DNA of 64,000 bases from Lentzea albida (GTDB lineage: Bacteria > Actinomycetota > Actinomycetes > Mycobacteriales > Pseudonocardiaceae): contig NZ_FOFV01000001.1 in the NCBI RefSeq assembly GCF_900111005.1, positions 248,001-312,000 of the forward strand, written 5' to 3'. Below the pieces are notes generated by a model. The model had not been told where the DNA came from. It ran no database searches and worked only from the letters and a program-made list of their open reading frames with translations. Within the stretch, counting starts at the first letter, position 1; each line of letters starts with the position of its first letter. Below, piece after piece: positions 1-8,288 of this stretch. The position numbers and the translations under genes are program-made.

Positions 1-514
1 GCACGGTCGAGAGCCGCTGCGGCGCGTCCAGGAAGTCGAGCGCGGACCGCGACGGCGGGGTGTCGACGATGATCAGGTCCCACTCGTCCTGCGCCACCAG
101 CTGGCCCAGCTTCTCCATCGCCATGTACTCCTGCGTGCCGGAGAACGACGAGGAGATGGTCTGGTAGAAGGGGTTCGACAGGATCTGGTCGGCCCGGTCG
201 CGGCCCGCGTGGGTCAGCACCATGTCGTCGAACGTGCGACGCATGTCGAGCATCATCGCGAACAGCTCGCCCTTGGGCTCGAAGCCGTCCACGACGACCT
301 CGCGCGGGTGGTTGTCGAGCTCCCGCAGGCCGAGCGACTGCGCGAGCCGCCGCGCCGGGTCGATCGTCAGCACGACCACGCGCCTGCCGCGTTCGGCCGC
401 GCGCACCGCCAGCGCCGCCGCCGTCGTCGTCTTGCCCACGCCGCCCGACCCGCAGCACACCAGCACGCGGGTGTTCAGGTCGTCGAGCAACGGGTCGAAG
501 TCCAGCCTGTTCAT
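1..514 (-). CDS. ArsA/Get3-like anion-transporting ATPase, C-terminus cut by window edge
   Basis: The first 171 residues are present; the gene runs off the left end. The protein starts [12 protein letters not shown] and has a deviant Walker [10 protein letters not shown], at about residues 22-30, then [12 protein letters not shown] (A-loop region) and VDTPPS (switch region), as in ArsA/Get3 P-loop ATPases. Its ATG (512-514) overlaps the TGA (511-513) of the upstream ArsA paralog, so the two are translationally coupled. M. tuberculosis has the same pair (Rv3679/Rv3680), where a heterodimeric ATPase is assumed. The substrate cannot be read from the sequence, and arsenite export is not implied because no arsB lies nearby. 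The family call is secure. Confidence 0.9.
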   Translation of the reverse strand, partial: MNRLDFDPLLDDLNTRVLVCCGSGGVGKTTTAAALAVRAAERGRRVVVLTIDPARRLAQSLGLRELDNHPREVVVDGFEPKGELFAMMLDMRRTFDDMVLTHAGRDRADQILSNPFYQTISSSFSGTQEYMAMEKLGQLVAQDEWDLIIVDTPPSRSALDFLDAPQRLSTV

Positions 515-1503
515 CGGACCCCCGCCGCCACCAGCACCTCGGCCAGCTCGTACAACGCGGCCACGTCCACCCCGTCCGTCAGGTCCGGCAGCTCGAGCGT
601 CGGCAGGTCGGACTCGCCGAGCAGCTCCTTCGCCTCCTGCTGCGACTGCACCCGGACCGCGTGCTCCACCGTCTCGTCGACCAGGCCTTCGAGCGTGAAC
701 TCGTCGAGGTCGAGGCCCGCCGTCTTCAGCCCCGCCAGCACCCGCGCCTCGTCGACCCTGCCCTCGGCGGCGACCGGGACCGAGCGCGCGGGCAGCCGCG
801 TGGGCTGGACCCGGTTGACCAGCACCGCGCCCGGACGCAGGTCGGCGCCGTCCAGTTCGGCCACGGCGTCCAGGGTCTCGCGCACCGGCATCTCCTCCAG
901 CAACGCGACCAGGTGCACCGCCGTGTCACCCGAGTGCAGCAGCCGCACGACGCCCTCGCTCTGCCCCTTGATCGGACCGACCTTCGCCAGGTCGGCCATG
1001 GCCTTGGTGACGTCGAGGAACTTGACGACCCGCCCGGTGGGGGGCGCGTCCAGCACGACCGCGTCGTAGAGGTGGCGGCCGTCCGGCCCGGTCCGGTTCA
1101 CGCACTCCTTGACCTTGCCGGTCAGCAGGACGTCGCGCAGGCCGGGCGCGAGCGTGGTCGCGAACTCGATCGCGCCCATCTTGCGCAGCGTGCGGCCCGC
1201 GAAGCCGAGGTTGTAGAACATCGCCAGGTACTCCAGCAGCGCGGCCTCGGCGTCGACGGCCAGCGCGTGCACCTCACCGCCGCCCGGCGCGGACGCGATC
1301 CGCTCCTCGGAGTAGGGCAGCGGGGCCCGGTCGAAGAGCTGGGCGATGCCCTGCCTGCCCTCGACCTCGACCAGCAGCACCCGGCGGCCACCGGTGGCCA
1401 GGGCCAGCGCCAGCGCGGCCGCGACCGTGGTCTTGCCCGTGCCGCCCTTGCCGGAGACCACGTGCAGACGGGCTCGGGTCAGCTCCTCGGTCCACGACGT
1501 CAC
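511..1503 (-). CDS. ArsA/Get3-like ATPase, first gene of the pair
   Basis: 330 aa beginning MTSWTEEL. The Walker [10 protein letters not shown] sits at residues 18-26, including the signature lysine (K19) of the deviant P-loop of the MinD/ArsA superfamily. [10 protein letters not shown] near residue 150 is the switch/Walker B region. Only one ATPase domain is present, so it probably dimerises with the downstream paralog (4-base overlap). Cytosolic. The Rv3680-like position at the end of the conserved block supports orthology. No promoter was identified in the short gap to 1547. Confidence 0.9.
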   Translation of the reverse strand: MTSWTEELTRARLHVVSGKGGTGKTTVAAALALALATGGRRVLLVEVEGRQGIAQLFDRAPLPYSEERIASAPGGGEVHALAVDAEAALLEYLAMFYNLGFAGRTLRKMGAIEFATTLAPGLRDVLLTGKVKECVNRTGPDGRHLYDAVVLDAPPTGRVVKFLDVTKAMADLAKVGPIKGQSEGVVRLLHSGDTAVHLVALLEEMPVRETLDAVAELDGADLRPGAVLVNRVQPTRLPARSVPVAAEGRVDEARVLAGLKTAGLDLDEFTLEGLVDETVEHAVRVQSQQEAKELLGESDLPTLELPDLTDGVDVAALYELAEVLVAAGVR

Positions 1504-1547
1504 ACGTCCAGACTAGGTGTGAAACCGGTCGAACGTGGATCGGTCGG

Positions 1548-1799
1548 TCAATCCACCATGGTGAGGAAGAGAACGGCCATGGCCGTCGCGGCCACCAGTG
1601 CCCAGGCCACGACCGACGGCAGCCACAGCGCGATGCTCGCCGTGACGACCACCACCACGACCAGACCGATCACCCCGGCCTGCACGACCTGGACCCGCTG
1701 GCTGTACTTGCGGTCGCGCACCTGCGCCATCGCGACGAGCACCATCACCAGCCCGCCGAGCGCGAACAGGCTGGTGGCGACGATCCGCCAGGTCTCCAC
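1548..1799 (-). CDS. Small three-helix membrane protein, unknown function
   Basis: 83 aa from a GTG at 1797-1799 (VETWRIVATSL). The longer upstream reading frame has shadow-like arginine/proline-rich sequence, so this start is preferred. Three hydrophobic stretches are visible (about residues 6-23, 36-55 and 60-80) separated by a basic loop, RDRKYSQR. No catalytic motif is seen. It lies upstream of, and codirectional with, the ArsA pair, so it may belong to that operon. Function unknown. Confidence 0.7.
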   Translation of the reverse strand: METWRIVATSLFALGGLVMVLVAMAQVRDRKYSQRVQVVQAGVIGLVVVVVVTASIALWLPSVVAWALVAATAMAVLFLTMVD

Positions 1800-1867
1800 G
1801 TGATCAAGGTAGCCCGAAGGCCGCGAACCCCGCAGGCATCGTTCGGGTGGCGGGTTAGGCTCCCCGC

Positions 1868-2023
1868 ATGACGAAGTGGGAGTACGCGACCGTGCCGTTG
1901 TTGATCCACGCAACGAAGCAGATCCTCGACCAGTGGGGCGAGGACGGCTGGGAGCTGGTCACCGTGCTGACCAACCCGACCGGTGAGCAGCACGTCGCGT
2001 ACCTGAAGCGGGTGAAGGCGTGA
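1868..2023 (+). CDS. DUF4177-type small protein
   Basis: 51 aa: MTKWEYATVPL...GEDGWELV...YLKRVKA. The WEY...N-terminal strand and the GWELV core are characteristic of the small DUF4177/YdbT-like fold. It is the positional equivalent of Rv3678A. Its TGA (2021-2023) overlaps the GTG of the RidA gene by the GTGA pattern, so translation is coupled. It is divergent from the small membrane gene at 1548-1799. Biochemical function unknown. Confidence 0.8.
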   Translation: MTKWEYATVPLLIHATKQILDQWGEDGWELVTVLTNPTGEQHVAYLKRVKA

Positions 2024-2475
2024 GCACCTGGACGAACCGCCTGAAGGAGCTCGGCATCGAGCTCCCCGGCGTCGCCGCCCCGCTCGCCGCCTACGTGCCC
2101 GCCACGCAGAGCGGTCCGTGGGTCTTCACGTCCGGCCAGCTGCCGTTCGTCGACGGCAAGCTCCCCGCCACCGGCAAGGTCGGCGCCGAGGTCTCCCCGG
2201 AGGAGGCCAAGCAGTACGCCGCGACCTGCATCCTCAACGCCCTCGCGGCCGTGGACGCGCTCGTGGGGATTGACTCGATCAAGCGAGTCGTGAAAGTTGT
2301 CGGGTTCGTGGCCTCCGCCGAGGGCTTCACGGGGCAGCCCGGCGTCATCAACGGCGCCTCGGAGCTGCTCGGTGAGATCTTCGGTGACGAGGGCAGGCAC
2401 GCCCGGTCCGCCGTGGGCGTGGCCGAGCTGCCGATCGGCGCTCCGGTGGAGATCGAACTGATCGTCGAGGTGTGA
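2020..2475 (+). CDS. RidA/YjgF family protein (Rv3678c-like)
   Basis: 151 aa, the usual length for this subgroup. The YjgF fold is recognisable from the SGQLPFVDGKLPATGKVG segment (residues 39-56), the region GVINGASELLGEIFGDEGRH and the end AVGVAELPIGAPVEIELI. RidA proteins deaminate reactive enamine/imine intermediates. This subgroup (Rv3678c type) is more divergent and its substrate is not established. GTG start overlaps the DUF4177 stop. Confidence 0.85.
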   Translation: MSTWTNRLKELGIELPGVAAPLAAYVPATQSGPWVFTSGQLPFVDGKLPATGKVGAEVSPEEAKQYAATCILNALAAVDALVGIDSIKRVVKVVGFVASAEGFTGQPGVINGASELLGEIFGDEGRHARSAVGVAELPIGAPVEIELIVEV

Positions 2476-2476
2476 C

Positions 2477-3079
2477 ATGTCGGACACGTGCCACGAACTG
2501 CTGCTGAGGCTGGCCGGGCGCATCCCGGACGACCTGCTGTGGCGGTACCGGGACTGGGCCGCGTCGGACGCGTACGCGGTCCTCGCGCGGTCGCTGCCGC
2601 GCACGCTCCTGCACGGACGCATCCCTCTGACGGATCACGAGCTGCGCCTTTTGCAGGACGCGCTGGTGCCCTACGGGGCGGATCCCGGCGCGCTCAGTTC
2701 GGTCAAAGGACTGGACGAACTGCCACCCACCGGCTACACCTTTTCCCCAGAATCACCCGATCGGGTGCCGATGGGGGATTCAGCGACCGTCGTTCTCGGT
2801 GCCACGCTGCGTGGCCGGAACGGGGTCGGCGAGGTCCGCTCCTGCTGGCGCATCGGTCCCACGGGGATCAACCGCGTCCTGCTGGTGGCGGCCACGACCG
2901 GCCACGCCCGGCTGACCGGTGAGCTGCAGCGTGTTCTGCGGGCGTTGGGCGAGCACGACCCGTGCGTCGAGGTCGTGTCGTCCGGCATGGACCTGCCGCC
3001 CTACCACCGGGCGGCGCTGGCGGCATCGGAGCTGGTGTGCGCCGGCGCCGAGTCCGAGGAGCACCTGGTGCTCAGCTAA
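2477..3079 (+). CDS. Conserved actinobacterial protein, paralog of the next gene
   Basis: 200 aa, starting MSDTCHELLLRLAGRIPDD one base after the RidA stop. No enzyme motif is recognised. It clearly resembles the following protein over its whole length: H-E/D-LLL-x-x-AGR-I/V-x-D at the N-terminus, and VR-x2-WR-x2-PTG...VEV-x3-G-x2-L-x2-YH-x-AA at the C-terminus. The pair therefore arose by tandem duplication. Alternating helical N-half and alpha/beta C-half are likely. Probably cytosolic. Function unknown. Confidence 0.8.
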   Translation: MSDTCHELLLRLAGRIPDDLLWRYRDWAASDAYAVLARSLPRTLLHGRIPLTDHELRLLQDALVPYGADPGALSSVKGLDELPPTGYTFSPESPDRVPMGDSATVVLGATLRGRNGVGEVRSCWRIGPTGINRVLLVAATTGHARLTGELQRVLRALGEHDPCVEVVSSGMDLPPYHRAALAASELVCAGAESEEHLVLS

Positions 3080-3090
3080 GGAGAGTTGAC

Positions 3091-4215
3091 GTGACGAACG
3101 ACGGTGTCGGCCTGCCGGTCCGTCTCCACGATCTCCTGCTGTCGATGGCCGGGCGCGTCGACGACGCCGCCCTGTCGCAGGCCCGCGAGTTCCTCGCGGT
3201 CGGAGAACTGGACCGCTCGATCGAACTGCTCGTGGGCACGCTCCTCGCGGGCGGCATCCCCGTGCTGCCCGACGAGCGCGCGGCCATCACGTGGATCCTC
3301 CACGAGGTCCGCTCGGACGCGTCGCTGACCGACCGCCTGCCGGTGGTCGAGATGCTGCCGTTCTTACGGCACCGCTTCACCTCCGAGACCGACCCGGCCT
3401 CGGACATCGCGGCCGACCTGAGCCGTGCCGTGTCGGTGCTGCCGGACATCCGCTCGGTGCGGTGCGTCTGGCGTTCGTCGCCGACGGGCTCCACGCCGGG
3501 TCCGCTGCCCCAGCGCGTCGTGCTGGTGGACATCGGTCCGCAGGGCTTCGGTCCCGCGACCGCCTACCGCGTCGACTCCGTGCTGCGCAAGGCGGGCGTC
3601 CGCGCCGCCGTCGAGGTCCTGACGACCGGTGTGCAGCTCAGCGACTACCACGCCGCCGCGGTGACGTCGTCGCGCACGGTGCCGATCTCCGGGGCCCCGG
3701 TGCCGCTGGCCGAGCACCACGCCTCGCAGCAGCAAGCCTGGTTCGACCAGCCGGCCGAGGAGCTTCCCGCTCCGGCGCCGGTGGCCGAGCCGACACCGGC
3801 GCCGGAGCAACAGGAAGAGACCGGCTCACGACGCACGCGTTCCACACCGGCGCTGGAGGGGTCGCAGCCCTTCCCGCCCAAGCCCGTGAAGCGCATCCCG
3901 ATGGCCTCGGTGGAACCCGAGGTCGAGGCGCTGCCCGAACCCGTTCCGATCAACCGGGCCGAGGTGACCACCGAGCTCAAGGCCGACGAGCTGGCCGCGT
4001 TGCAGGCCGCTCTCGCCGAGCCCGCCGAGCCGTCCTCGGTGGACGCGAACCTCAGCGAGCGCGAACGGGCCCTGCTGCAGCAGCTGCACGAGGAGCTGGC
4101 GCAGCGGGAGCAGACGGGTCCGCCGGCGACCGACAGCGGCCGCTGGCAGATCGACAGGTCGTCGTCGCGCCAGTCCGCCTTCGGCGCGACGAACAACGGC
4201 CACCAGCCTCAGTAA
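3091..4215 (+). CDS. Conserved protein with disordered C-terminal extension, paralog of the preceding gene
   Basis: 374 aa from GTG 3091, with an AAGGAG ribosome-binding site at 3078-3083 overlapping the previous stop region. Residues 1-210 match the preceding protein (VRLHDLLLSMAGRVDD..., VRCVWRSSPTG..., LSDYHAAAVTSS). Residues 210-374 form a Pro/Glu/Ala-rich, probably unstructured tail (PAPVAEPTPAPEQQ) that contains a helical LSERERALLQQLHEELAQRE segment, perhaps a coiled coil or docking helix. Function unknown. It converges with the MBL gene, with a 7-base overlap (4209-4215). Confidence 0.8.
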   Translation: MTNDGVGLPVRLHDLLLSMAGRVDDAALSQAREFLAVGELDRSIELLVGTLLAGGIPVLPDERAAITWILHEVRSDASLTDRLPVVEMLPFLRHRFTSETDPASDIAADLSRAVSVLPDIRSVRCVWRSSPTGSTPGPLPQRVVLVDIGPQGFGPATAYRVDSVLRKAGVRAAVEVLTTGVQLSDYHAAAVTSSRTVPISGAPVPLAEHHASQQQAWFDQPAEELPAPAPVAEPTPAPEQQEETGSRRTRSTPALEGSQPFPPKPVKRIPMASVEPEVEALPEPVPINRAEVTTELKADELAALQAALAEPAEPSSVDANLSERERALLQQLHEELAQREQTGPPATDSGRWQIDRSSSRQSAFGATNNGHQPQ

Positions 4216-5018
4216 CCGGTCCGCAGGTAGTCGAGCTGGGCCCGCACCGACCACTCGGCCGCGGGCCACAGCACCCTGTCCACGTCCGCGTAGACGATCT
4301 CGACGACCTGGCGCGGGGTCGGTGAGCCGCCCAGCGCCTCGACGGCTCCGCGGACCTGTTCCAGCCGCTGCGTGCGGTGGGCCAGGTACCTCCGCGCGGC
4401 CTCACCGGCGTCCTGCAGCTCAGGGCCGTGGCCGGGCAGCACGGCGGTGTTCTCCGGCAGTTCGGCGAGCATCTTCAGCGACTGGAAGTAGTCGCCCAGC
4501 TTCCCGTCCGGGTGCGCCACGATCGTCGTGCCGCGGCCCAGGACCGTGTCGCCGGTCAGCACGGCCTCGCCGTCGATCACGAAGCACAGCGAGTCGCTCG
4601 TGTGGCCGGGCGTGCCGAGGACGCGGAGTTCCAGGCCGGCGCTCGTGACCACCTCTCCGTCCGTGAGGCCCTCCGAGCCGTAGGTGAACGTCGGGTCGAG
4701 CGCGCGCACCGGCGCCTTGACCAACTCGCTGAACGCACGGGCGCCGTCGGAGTGGTCGGGGTGGCCGTGCGTCAGCAGGATCTCGGCGACCGGGCCGACC
4801 GCGGCGATCCGCTCGAGGTGGGAGTGGTCGAGCGGACCGGGGTCGACGACCACGTACGACGTCGCGTCCGGGGCCTTGAGCAGCCACGTGTTGGTGCCGT
4901 CGAGCGTCATCGGCGACGGGTTGTCCGCCAGCAGCACGGCGGCGTGCGGGGTGATCTGGCGCAGTTCGCCGTAGAGCGGGTGCGCGGCGCGGGCACCGAT
5001 CAGCGGGGAGCCGCTCAC
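4209..5018 (-). CDS. Metallo-beta-lactamase-fold hydrolase (Rv3677c-like)
   Basis: 269 aa from GTG 5016-5018. The zinc-binding motif THGHPDH (HxHxDH) is near residue 85, followed by GHTSDSLCF (His), GEAVLTGDTVLG (bridging Asp) and PGHGPEL (His). LDGTNTWLL at the N-terminus is typical of the LACTB2/glyoxalase-II-like subgroup. The C-terminal helical region (RTQRLEQVRGAVEALGG...) fits LACTB2-type proteins, which can be ribonucleases, so a thioesterase or nuclease role is possible. The start overlaps the NUDIX stop (TGA 5015-5017). Confidence 0.88.
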   Translation of the reverse strand: MSGSPLIGARAAHPLYGELRQITPHAAVLLADNPSPMTLDGTNTWLLKAPDATSYVVVDPGPLDHSHLERIAAVGPVAEILLTHGHPDHSDGARAFSELVKAPVRALDPTFTYGSEGLTDGEVVTSAGLELRVLGTPGHTSDSLCFVIDGEAVLTGDTVLGRGTTIVAHPDGKLGDYFQSLKMLAELPENTAVLPGHGPELQDAGEAARRYLAHRTQRLEQVRGAVEALGGSPTPRQVVEIVYADVDRVLWPAAEWSVRAQLDYLRTGY

Positions 5019-5809
5019 GGGATCACCACCCGGATCACGTCGCCGTCGCGGATCAGCTTGGGGATGATCTTCTCGACGCTGCGCTCCTCGGCCATGACCT
5101 TCTCGACGCTGCCCAGGGCGCCGACCTCGTCGAGGGTGCGCCAGGTGGGCGGCATGAGCATCCGGCGGCCCACCTGGGCGTCCTGGACGGCGTCCGCGGG
5201 GGTCTGCCACGACGCGTCGGACGCCTCCGTCGTCTCGCCGTCCGCCTTCTGGCCGTCGGGCAGCGCGGCGACGAAGAAGCGGGTGTCGTAGCGGCGGGGC
5301 TCCTCGAGCGGGGTGACCCAGTTCGCCCACGGCCGCAGCAGGTCCGCGCGCAGGACCAGGCCCTCGGCGGCGAGGAACTGGGCGAGGGAGAGCTCGCGGT
5401 CGACCAGTTGCTGCCGGGCCTGCGCGTAGGTCGAGGTGTCCGCGACGACCGAGGTGGCGTCGGGGCCCGCGAGCAGCACGCCGGACTCCTCGAACGTCTC
5501 GCGCACGGCAGCGCACACGAACGCGCGCGCCGTGCCCTCGTCGACGTTGAAGACCTCGGCCCACCACCGCGGCTCCGGCCCCGCCCACGCGACGGACGTG
5601 TCGGCGTCCCGTTGATCAACGCCCCCACCGGGGAAGACGGTCATGCCGCCCGCGAACGCCATGCCCTTCACCCGGCGCAGCAGGAAGGCTTCGAGGCCCT
5701 CGGTGCCGTCGCGGAGCAGGACCACGGTGACGGCGTCCCGCGGCTCGACGGGTTGGGAGACCGGTGATGCGGGTACCAGGTTTCCCGGCAAGGTCATGTC
5801 GTCGGGCAT
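5015..5809 (-). CDS. NUDIX hydrolase
   Basis: 264 aa. The NUDIX helix is present in the spread form seen in NUDT19/actinobacterial members: FPGGGVD near residue 62, then AAVRETFEESGVL (REx2EExG) near residue 100, which carries the metal-binding glutamates. The substrate is a nucleoside diphosphate linked to an unknown group. The second Met (5795-5797) has better spacing from the GGAGG at 5809-5813 than the first ATG, so the true start may be four residues later. Coupled by overlap to the downstream MBL hydrolase. Confidence 0.85.
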   Translation of the reverse strand: MPDDMTLPGNLVPASPVSQPVEPRDAVTVVLLRDGTEGLEAFLLRRVKGMAFAGGMTVFPGGGVDQRDADTSVAWAGPEPRWWAEVFNVDEGTARAFVCAAVRETFEESGVLLAGPDATSVVADTSTYAQARQQLVDRELSLAQFLAAEGLVLRADLLRPWANWVTPLEEPRRYDTRFFVAALPDGQKADGETTEASDASWQTPADAVQDAQVGRRMLMPPTWRTLDEVGALGSVEKVMAEERSVEKIIPKLIRDGDVIRVVIP

Positions 5810-5848
5810 CCTCCGAGCGTACGACCGCGCTAACCCGAGGATGGTGTG

Positions 5849-6205
5849 ATGGCGACGAAGGTCTCCGGTTGTCTGGTGCAGACCCTGCTGTTCCTGCTGG
5901 GAGCCGTGCTGGGCACAGGTCTCACGGCGGTGGCGGGCGTCGTGATGTTCGTGCCGGACCGCACGACCGTGATCAGCGTCGATCCGACGGCGGAGTCACC
6001 GGGCGTGTACGTGAAAGAGGTGTCACGGCTCGTCGGCGGCACCTACTACGAGATCTGGCTCGGTCCGACGGCGGACCGCGGCCACGTCGTAACGGTGCCC
6101 AACGGCTGGGACCACGACCCGCGGCGCGAGACGTCTTCTGACGGCGTGCGCCTGAAGTTCGACAACGGGGGAGAGATCTTCGTCCCCAAGGCCAGTTACT
6201 CCTGA
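5849..6205 (+). CDS. Small membrane-anchored protein, unknown
   Basis: 118 aa (ATG 5849; a GTG one codon upstream is possible). An N-terminal hydrophobic segment, LVQTLLFLLGAVLGTGLTAV, spans about residues 9-28 and is an uncleaved signal anchor. It is followed by about 80 extracytoplasmic residues with beta character (YYEIWLG, GGEIFVPKA). No family is recognised. It is divergent from the NUDIX gene and 14 bases upstream of the oxidoreductase. Confidence 0.65.
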   Translation: MATKVSGCLVQTLLFLLGAVLGTGLTAVAGVVMFVPDRTTVISVDPTAESPGVYVKEVSRLVGGTYYEIWLGPTADRGHVVTVPNGWDHDPRRETSSDGVRLKFDNGGEIFVPKASYS

Positions 6206-6219
6206 GGCAGGATGGGCGA

Positions 6220-7110
6220 GTGGACGAACAGCTGCGCGTAGGACTTGTCGGCGCCGGACCGTGGGCTCGGATGATCCACGCCCCCGGCATCGCGAACCAC
6301 CCCGGAACCACGCTGACCGGCGTGTGGGCCCGCCGCCCGGAAGCGGCCGCGGAGCTCGCCGGCTCGTTCGGCGCGGAGCCGTTCGAGGACTACGCCGCCA
6401 TGCTGTCCACTGTGGACGCCGTCGCGTTCTGCGTGCCGCCGGGCGTGCAGGGACCGATGGCCATCGAGGCCGCCCGCGCCGGCAAGCACCTGGTGCTGGA
6501 GAAGCCGATCGCCGAGACCGCCGAGGTCGCGGCCGAGCTGGCCGAGGCCGTCTCGGCCGCCGGCGTGGCGTCCCTGGTCGTGCTGACCCGCCGCTACGCC
6601 CCGGAGACCAAGGAGATGCTGGCCCAGCTCCACCGCACCGGCGGCTGGACCGGAGCCGACAGCCGCTGGATCTCCGGCGCCCTGCTCGACGGCCCGTTCT
6701 CGAACTCCCCGTGGCGCCACGACAAGGGCGCGCTCGACGACGTGGGCCCGCACGCGTTCGACCTGCTGGACGCGGCCCTCGGCGAGATCACCGACGTGCT
6801 CGCGGCGAACGTGACCGAGACCGGCCTGTGGCAGCTGATCCTGCGGCACGAGGGCGGCGCCACCAGCACCGTCTCGCTGTGCCTGTCGCTGCCGGTGCAG
6901 CCGGGGTTCGCGGACCTCACCGTCTTCGGCGAGCACGGCCACCGCACGCTGTCCAACCGGGACACGCCCGCGCCGGAGTGCTTCACGAACCTGCTCGACG
7001 ACTTCGTGGCGATGGTGCACAGCGGCACCACCACGCACGAGTGCGACGTGCGGCGGGGGCTGCACCTGCAGCGGATCATCGACCTGGCGCGCCGGAAGGC
7101 CGGTGCCTGA
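6220..7110 (+). CDS. Gfo/Idh/MocA family NAD(P)-dependent oxidoreductase
   Basis: 296 aa from GTG 6220. An N-terminal Rossmann fold starts LRVGLVGAGPWARMIHAPGI (GxGxxA). LVLEKPIAETAEVAAELAEA (EKP motif, residues 91-94) is the classical cofactor/active-site signature of the family. GALDDVGPHAFDLLDAALG supplies the D...H pair in the C-terminal domain. A sugar or inositol-type polyol substrate is likely but cannot be named. It is somewhat shorter than the typical 330-380 aa. Confidence 0.88.
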   Translation: MDEQLRVGLVGAGPWARMIHAPGIANHPGTTLTGVWARRPEAAAELAGSFGAEPFEDYAAMLSTVDAVAFCVPPGVQGPMAIEAARAGKHLVLEKPIAETAEVAAELAEAVSAAGVASLVVLTRRYAPETKEMLAQLHRTGGWTGADSRWISGALLDGPFSNSPWRHDKGALDDVGPHAFDLLDAALGEITDVLAANVTETGLWQLILRHEGGATSTVSLCLSLPVQPGFADLTVFGEHGHRTLSNRDTPAPECFTNLLDDFVAMVHSGTTTHECDVRRGLHLQRIIDLARRKAGA

Positions 7111-7157
7111 GCTCCGCCCTCCGAAAATTGTCAGGGGTGCCCGCTAGCGTCCCCGAC

Positions 7158-8249
7158 ATGGACCTCACCGCCACCACAGCCGCTCTCGCCGGCGCCGCCG
7201 CCGAGGTGGCGCGCCTGCTGCCGGCCCGCGTGCTCGACCCGGTGCTCGCCGGGCTGCGCCTGAAGGCCGGCACGGACGTGGAGGTGGCGGGCAGCGACCA
7301 GGAGCACGGTGTGCGCCTGTCGGTGAACGCCACGGTCCACACCGAGGGCGAGGTGCTCGTGCCGGCGAAACCGCTGGCGGCGACCCTCCAGGCGCTGGAC
7401 GACCCGCAGGTGAGGCTGAAGGTCGAGGGGCAGCGGCTGGCCATCCGCACACCGACGTCGAGGTTCGCGCTCCCGTTGCTCGACCTCGCGCACCACCCCG
7501 GCGTCCCGGCGCTGCCCGCGTTGCAGGGGCACGTCGCCGCCGAGAGGCTGAAGGCGATCGCGGCGGTGGCGGGCGCGGCGAGCAAGGACGACGCCCTGCC
7601 GATCTTCACCGGCATCCGGATCCAGTCGGACGCCGACAGGCTGCACGTCATGGCGACCGATCGCTACCGCATGGCGTACGCCACGTTCGCGTGGGAACAA
7701 CAAGGTCAACTCGACCTGTTGGTACCTGCGAAGGCCCTCGTGGAAGCGGCCCGGCAGGCCGAAGGCCCCGTCGCCCTCCACGCGAACGAGGACCGCATCG
7801 GCCTGGCGTGGGGCACCAATTCGATCTCGACCGCGCTCCTGGCCGCTCCGTTCCCGGACGACCGGGCGCGCCGACTCCTGGAGGCAGTCATCGACAGCAC
7901 GGTGCTCGTGGACGCGGACGCGTTGGCCCGCGCCGTCCGCAGAGCCACGCCCTACGGCGGCCCGCACCAGGCCGTGACCATCCAGGTCGAGGACTCGGAG
8001 ATCCGGGTCAAGGGCAGCGACCCGCAGCAGGGCGAGTCGGAGGAGTTCGTGAAGGCCACGGTCGACGGCGACCGGCTGACCAAGACGTTCCAGGCCCGCT
8101 ACCTCGCGGACGCGCTGAAGGCGTTCGCGGGCCGCCGGATCGAGCTGAAGATCCAGGGCGGCCTGCGCTCCACGGTGCTGACGTCGACCCCGGGCGAGGA
8201 CGGCGTCGAGCTCACCTACCTCGTGGTGCCGATGCGTTCGGTGGCCTGA
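7158..8249 (+). CDS. DnaN-like sliding clamp paralog
   Basis: 363 aa from ATG 7158. Three clamp-type domains can be followed: residues 1-120 (...VPAKPLAATLQALDDPQVRL), 120-245 (GIRIQSDADRLHVMATDRYRM, the typical second-domain strand) and 245-363 (VTIQVEDSEIRVKGSD, FQARYLADALKAFAGR, ending TYLVVPMRSV, near the canonical VMPMR end). The real dnaN normally sits beside dnaA-recF, which are absent here, so this is an additional clamp. Paralogs occur in actinomycetes as resistance clamps (griR) or with specialised polymerases. No antibiotic cluster is visible here. Confidence 0.85.
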   Translation: MDLTATTAALAGAAAEVARLLPARVLDPVLAGLRLKAGTDVEVAGSDQEHGVRLSVNATVHTEGEVLVPAKPLAATLQALDDPQVRLKVEGQRLAIRTPTSRFALPLLDLAHHPGVPALPALQGHVAAERLKAIAAVAGAASKDDALPIFTGIRIQSDADRLHVMATDRYRMAYATFAWEQQGQLDLLVPAKALVEAARQAEGPVALHANEDRIGLAWGTNSISTALLAAPFPDDRARRLLEAVIDSTVLVDADALARAVRRATPYGGPHQAVTIQVEDSEIRVKGSDPQQGESEEFVKATVDGDRLTKTFQARYLADALKAFAGRRIELKIQGGLRSTVLTSTPGEDGVELTYLVVPMRSVA

Positions 8250-8255
8250 CAGACG

Positions 8256-8285
8256 AAAAAGGCCGGCCCTGTTCGGGCCGGCCTT
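8256..8285. terminator. Bidirectional terminator between clamp paralog and MFS gene
   Basis: A perfect 9-bp stem, GGCCGGCCC at 8261-8269 and GGGCCGGCC at 8275-8283, with a 5-base loop. It is flanked by AAAAA on the left and TT on the right, so it can stop transcription from both convergent genes. Confidence 0.85.
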
Positions 8286-8288
8286 CCG

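Noticed and set aside
511-1503. Arsenite efflux (ars) operon
   Set aside because: ArsA-type ATPases only; no arsB, arsC or metal-sensing arsR next to them, and synteny points to the Rv3679/Rv3680 pair.
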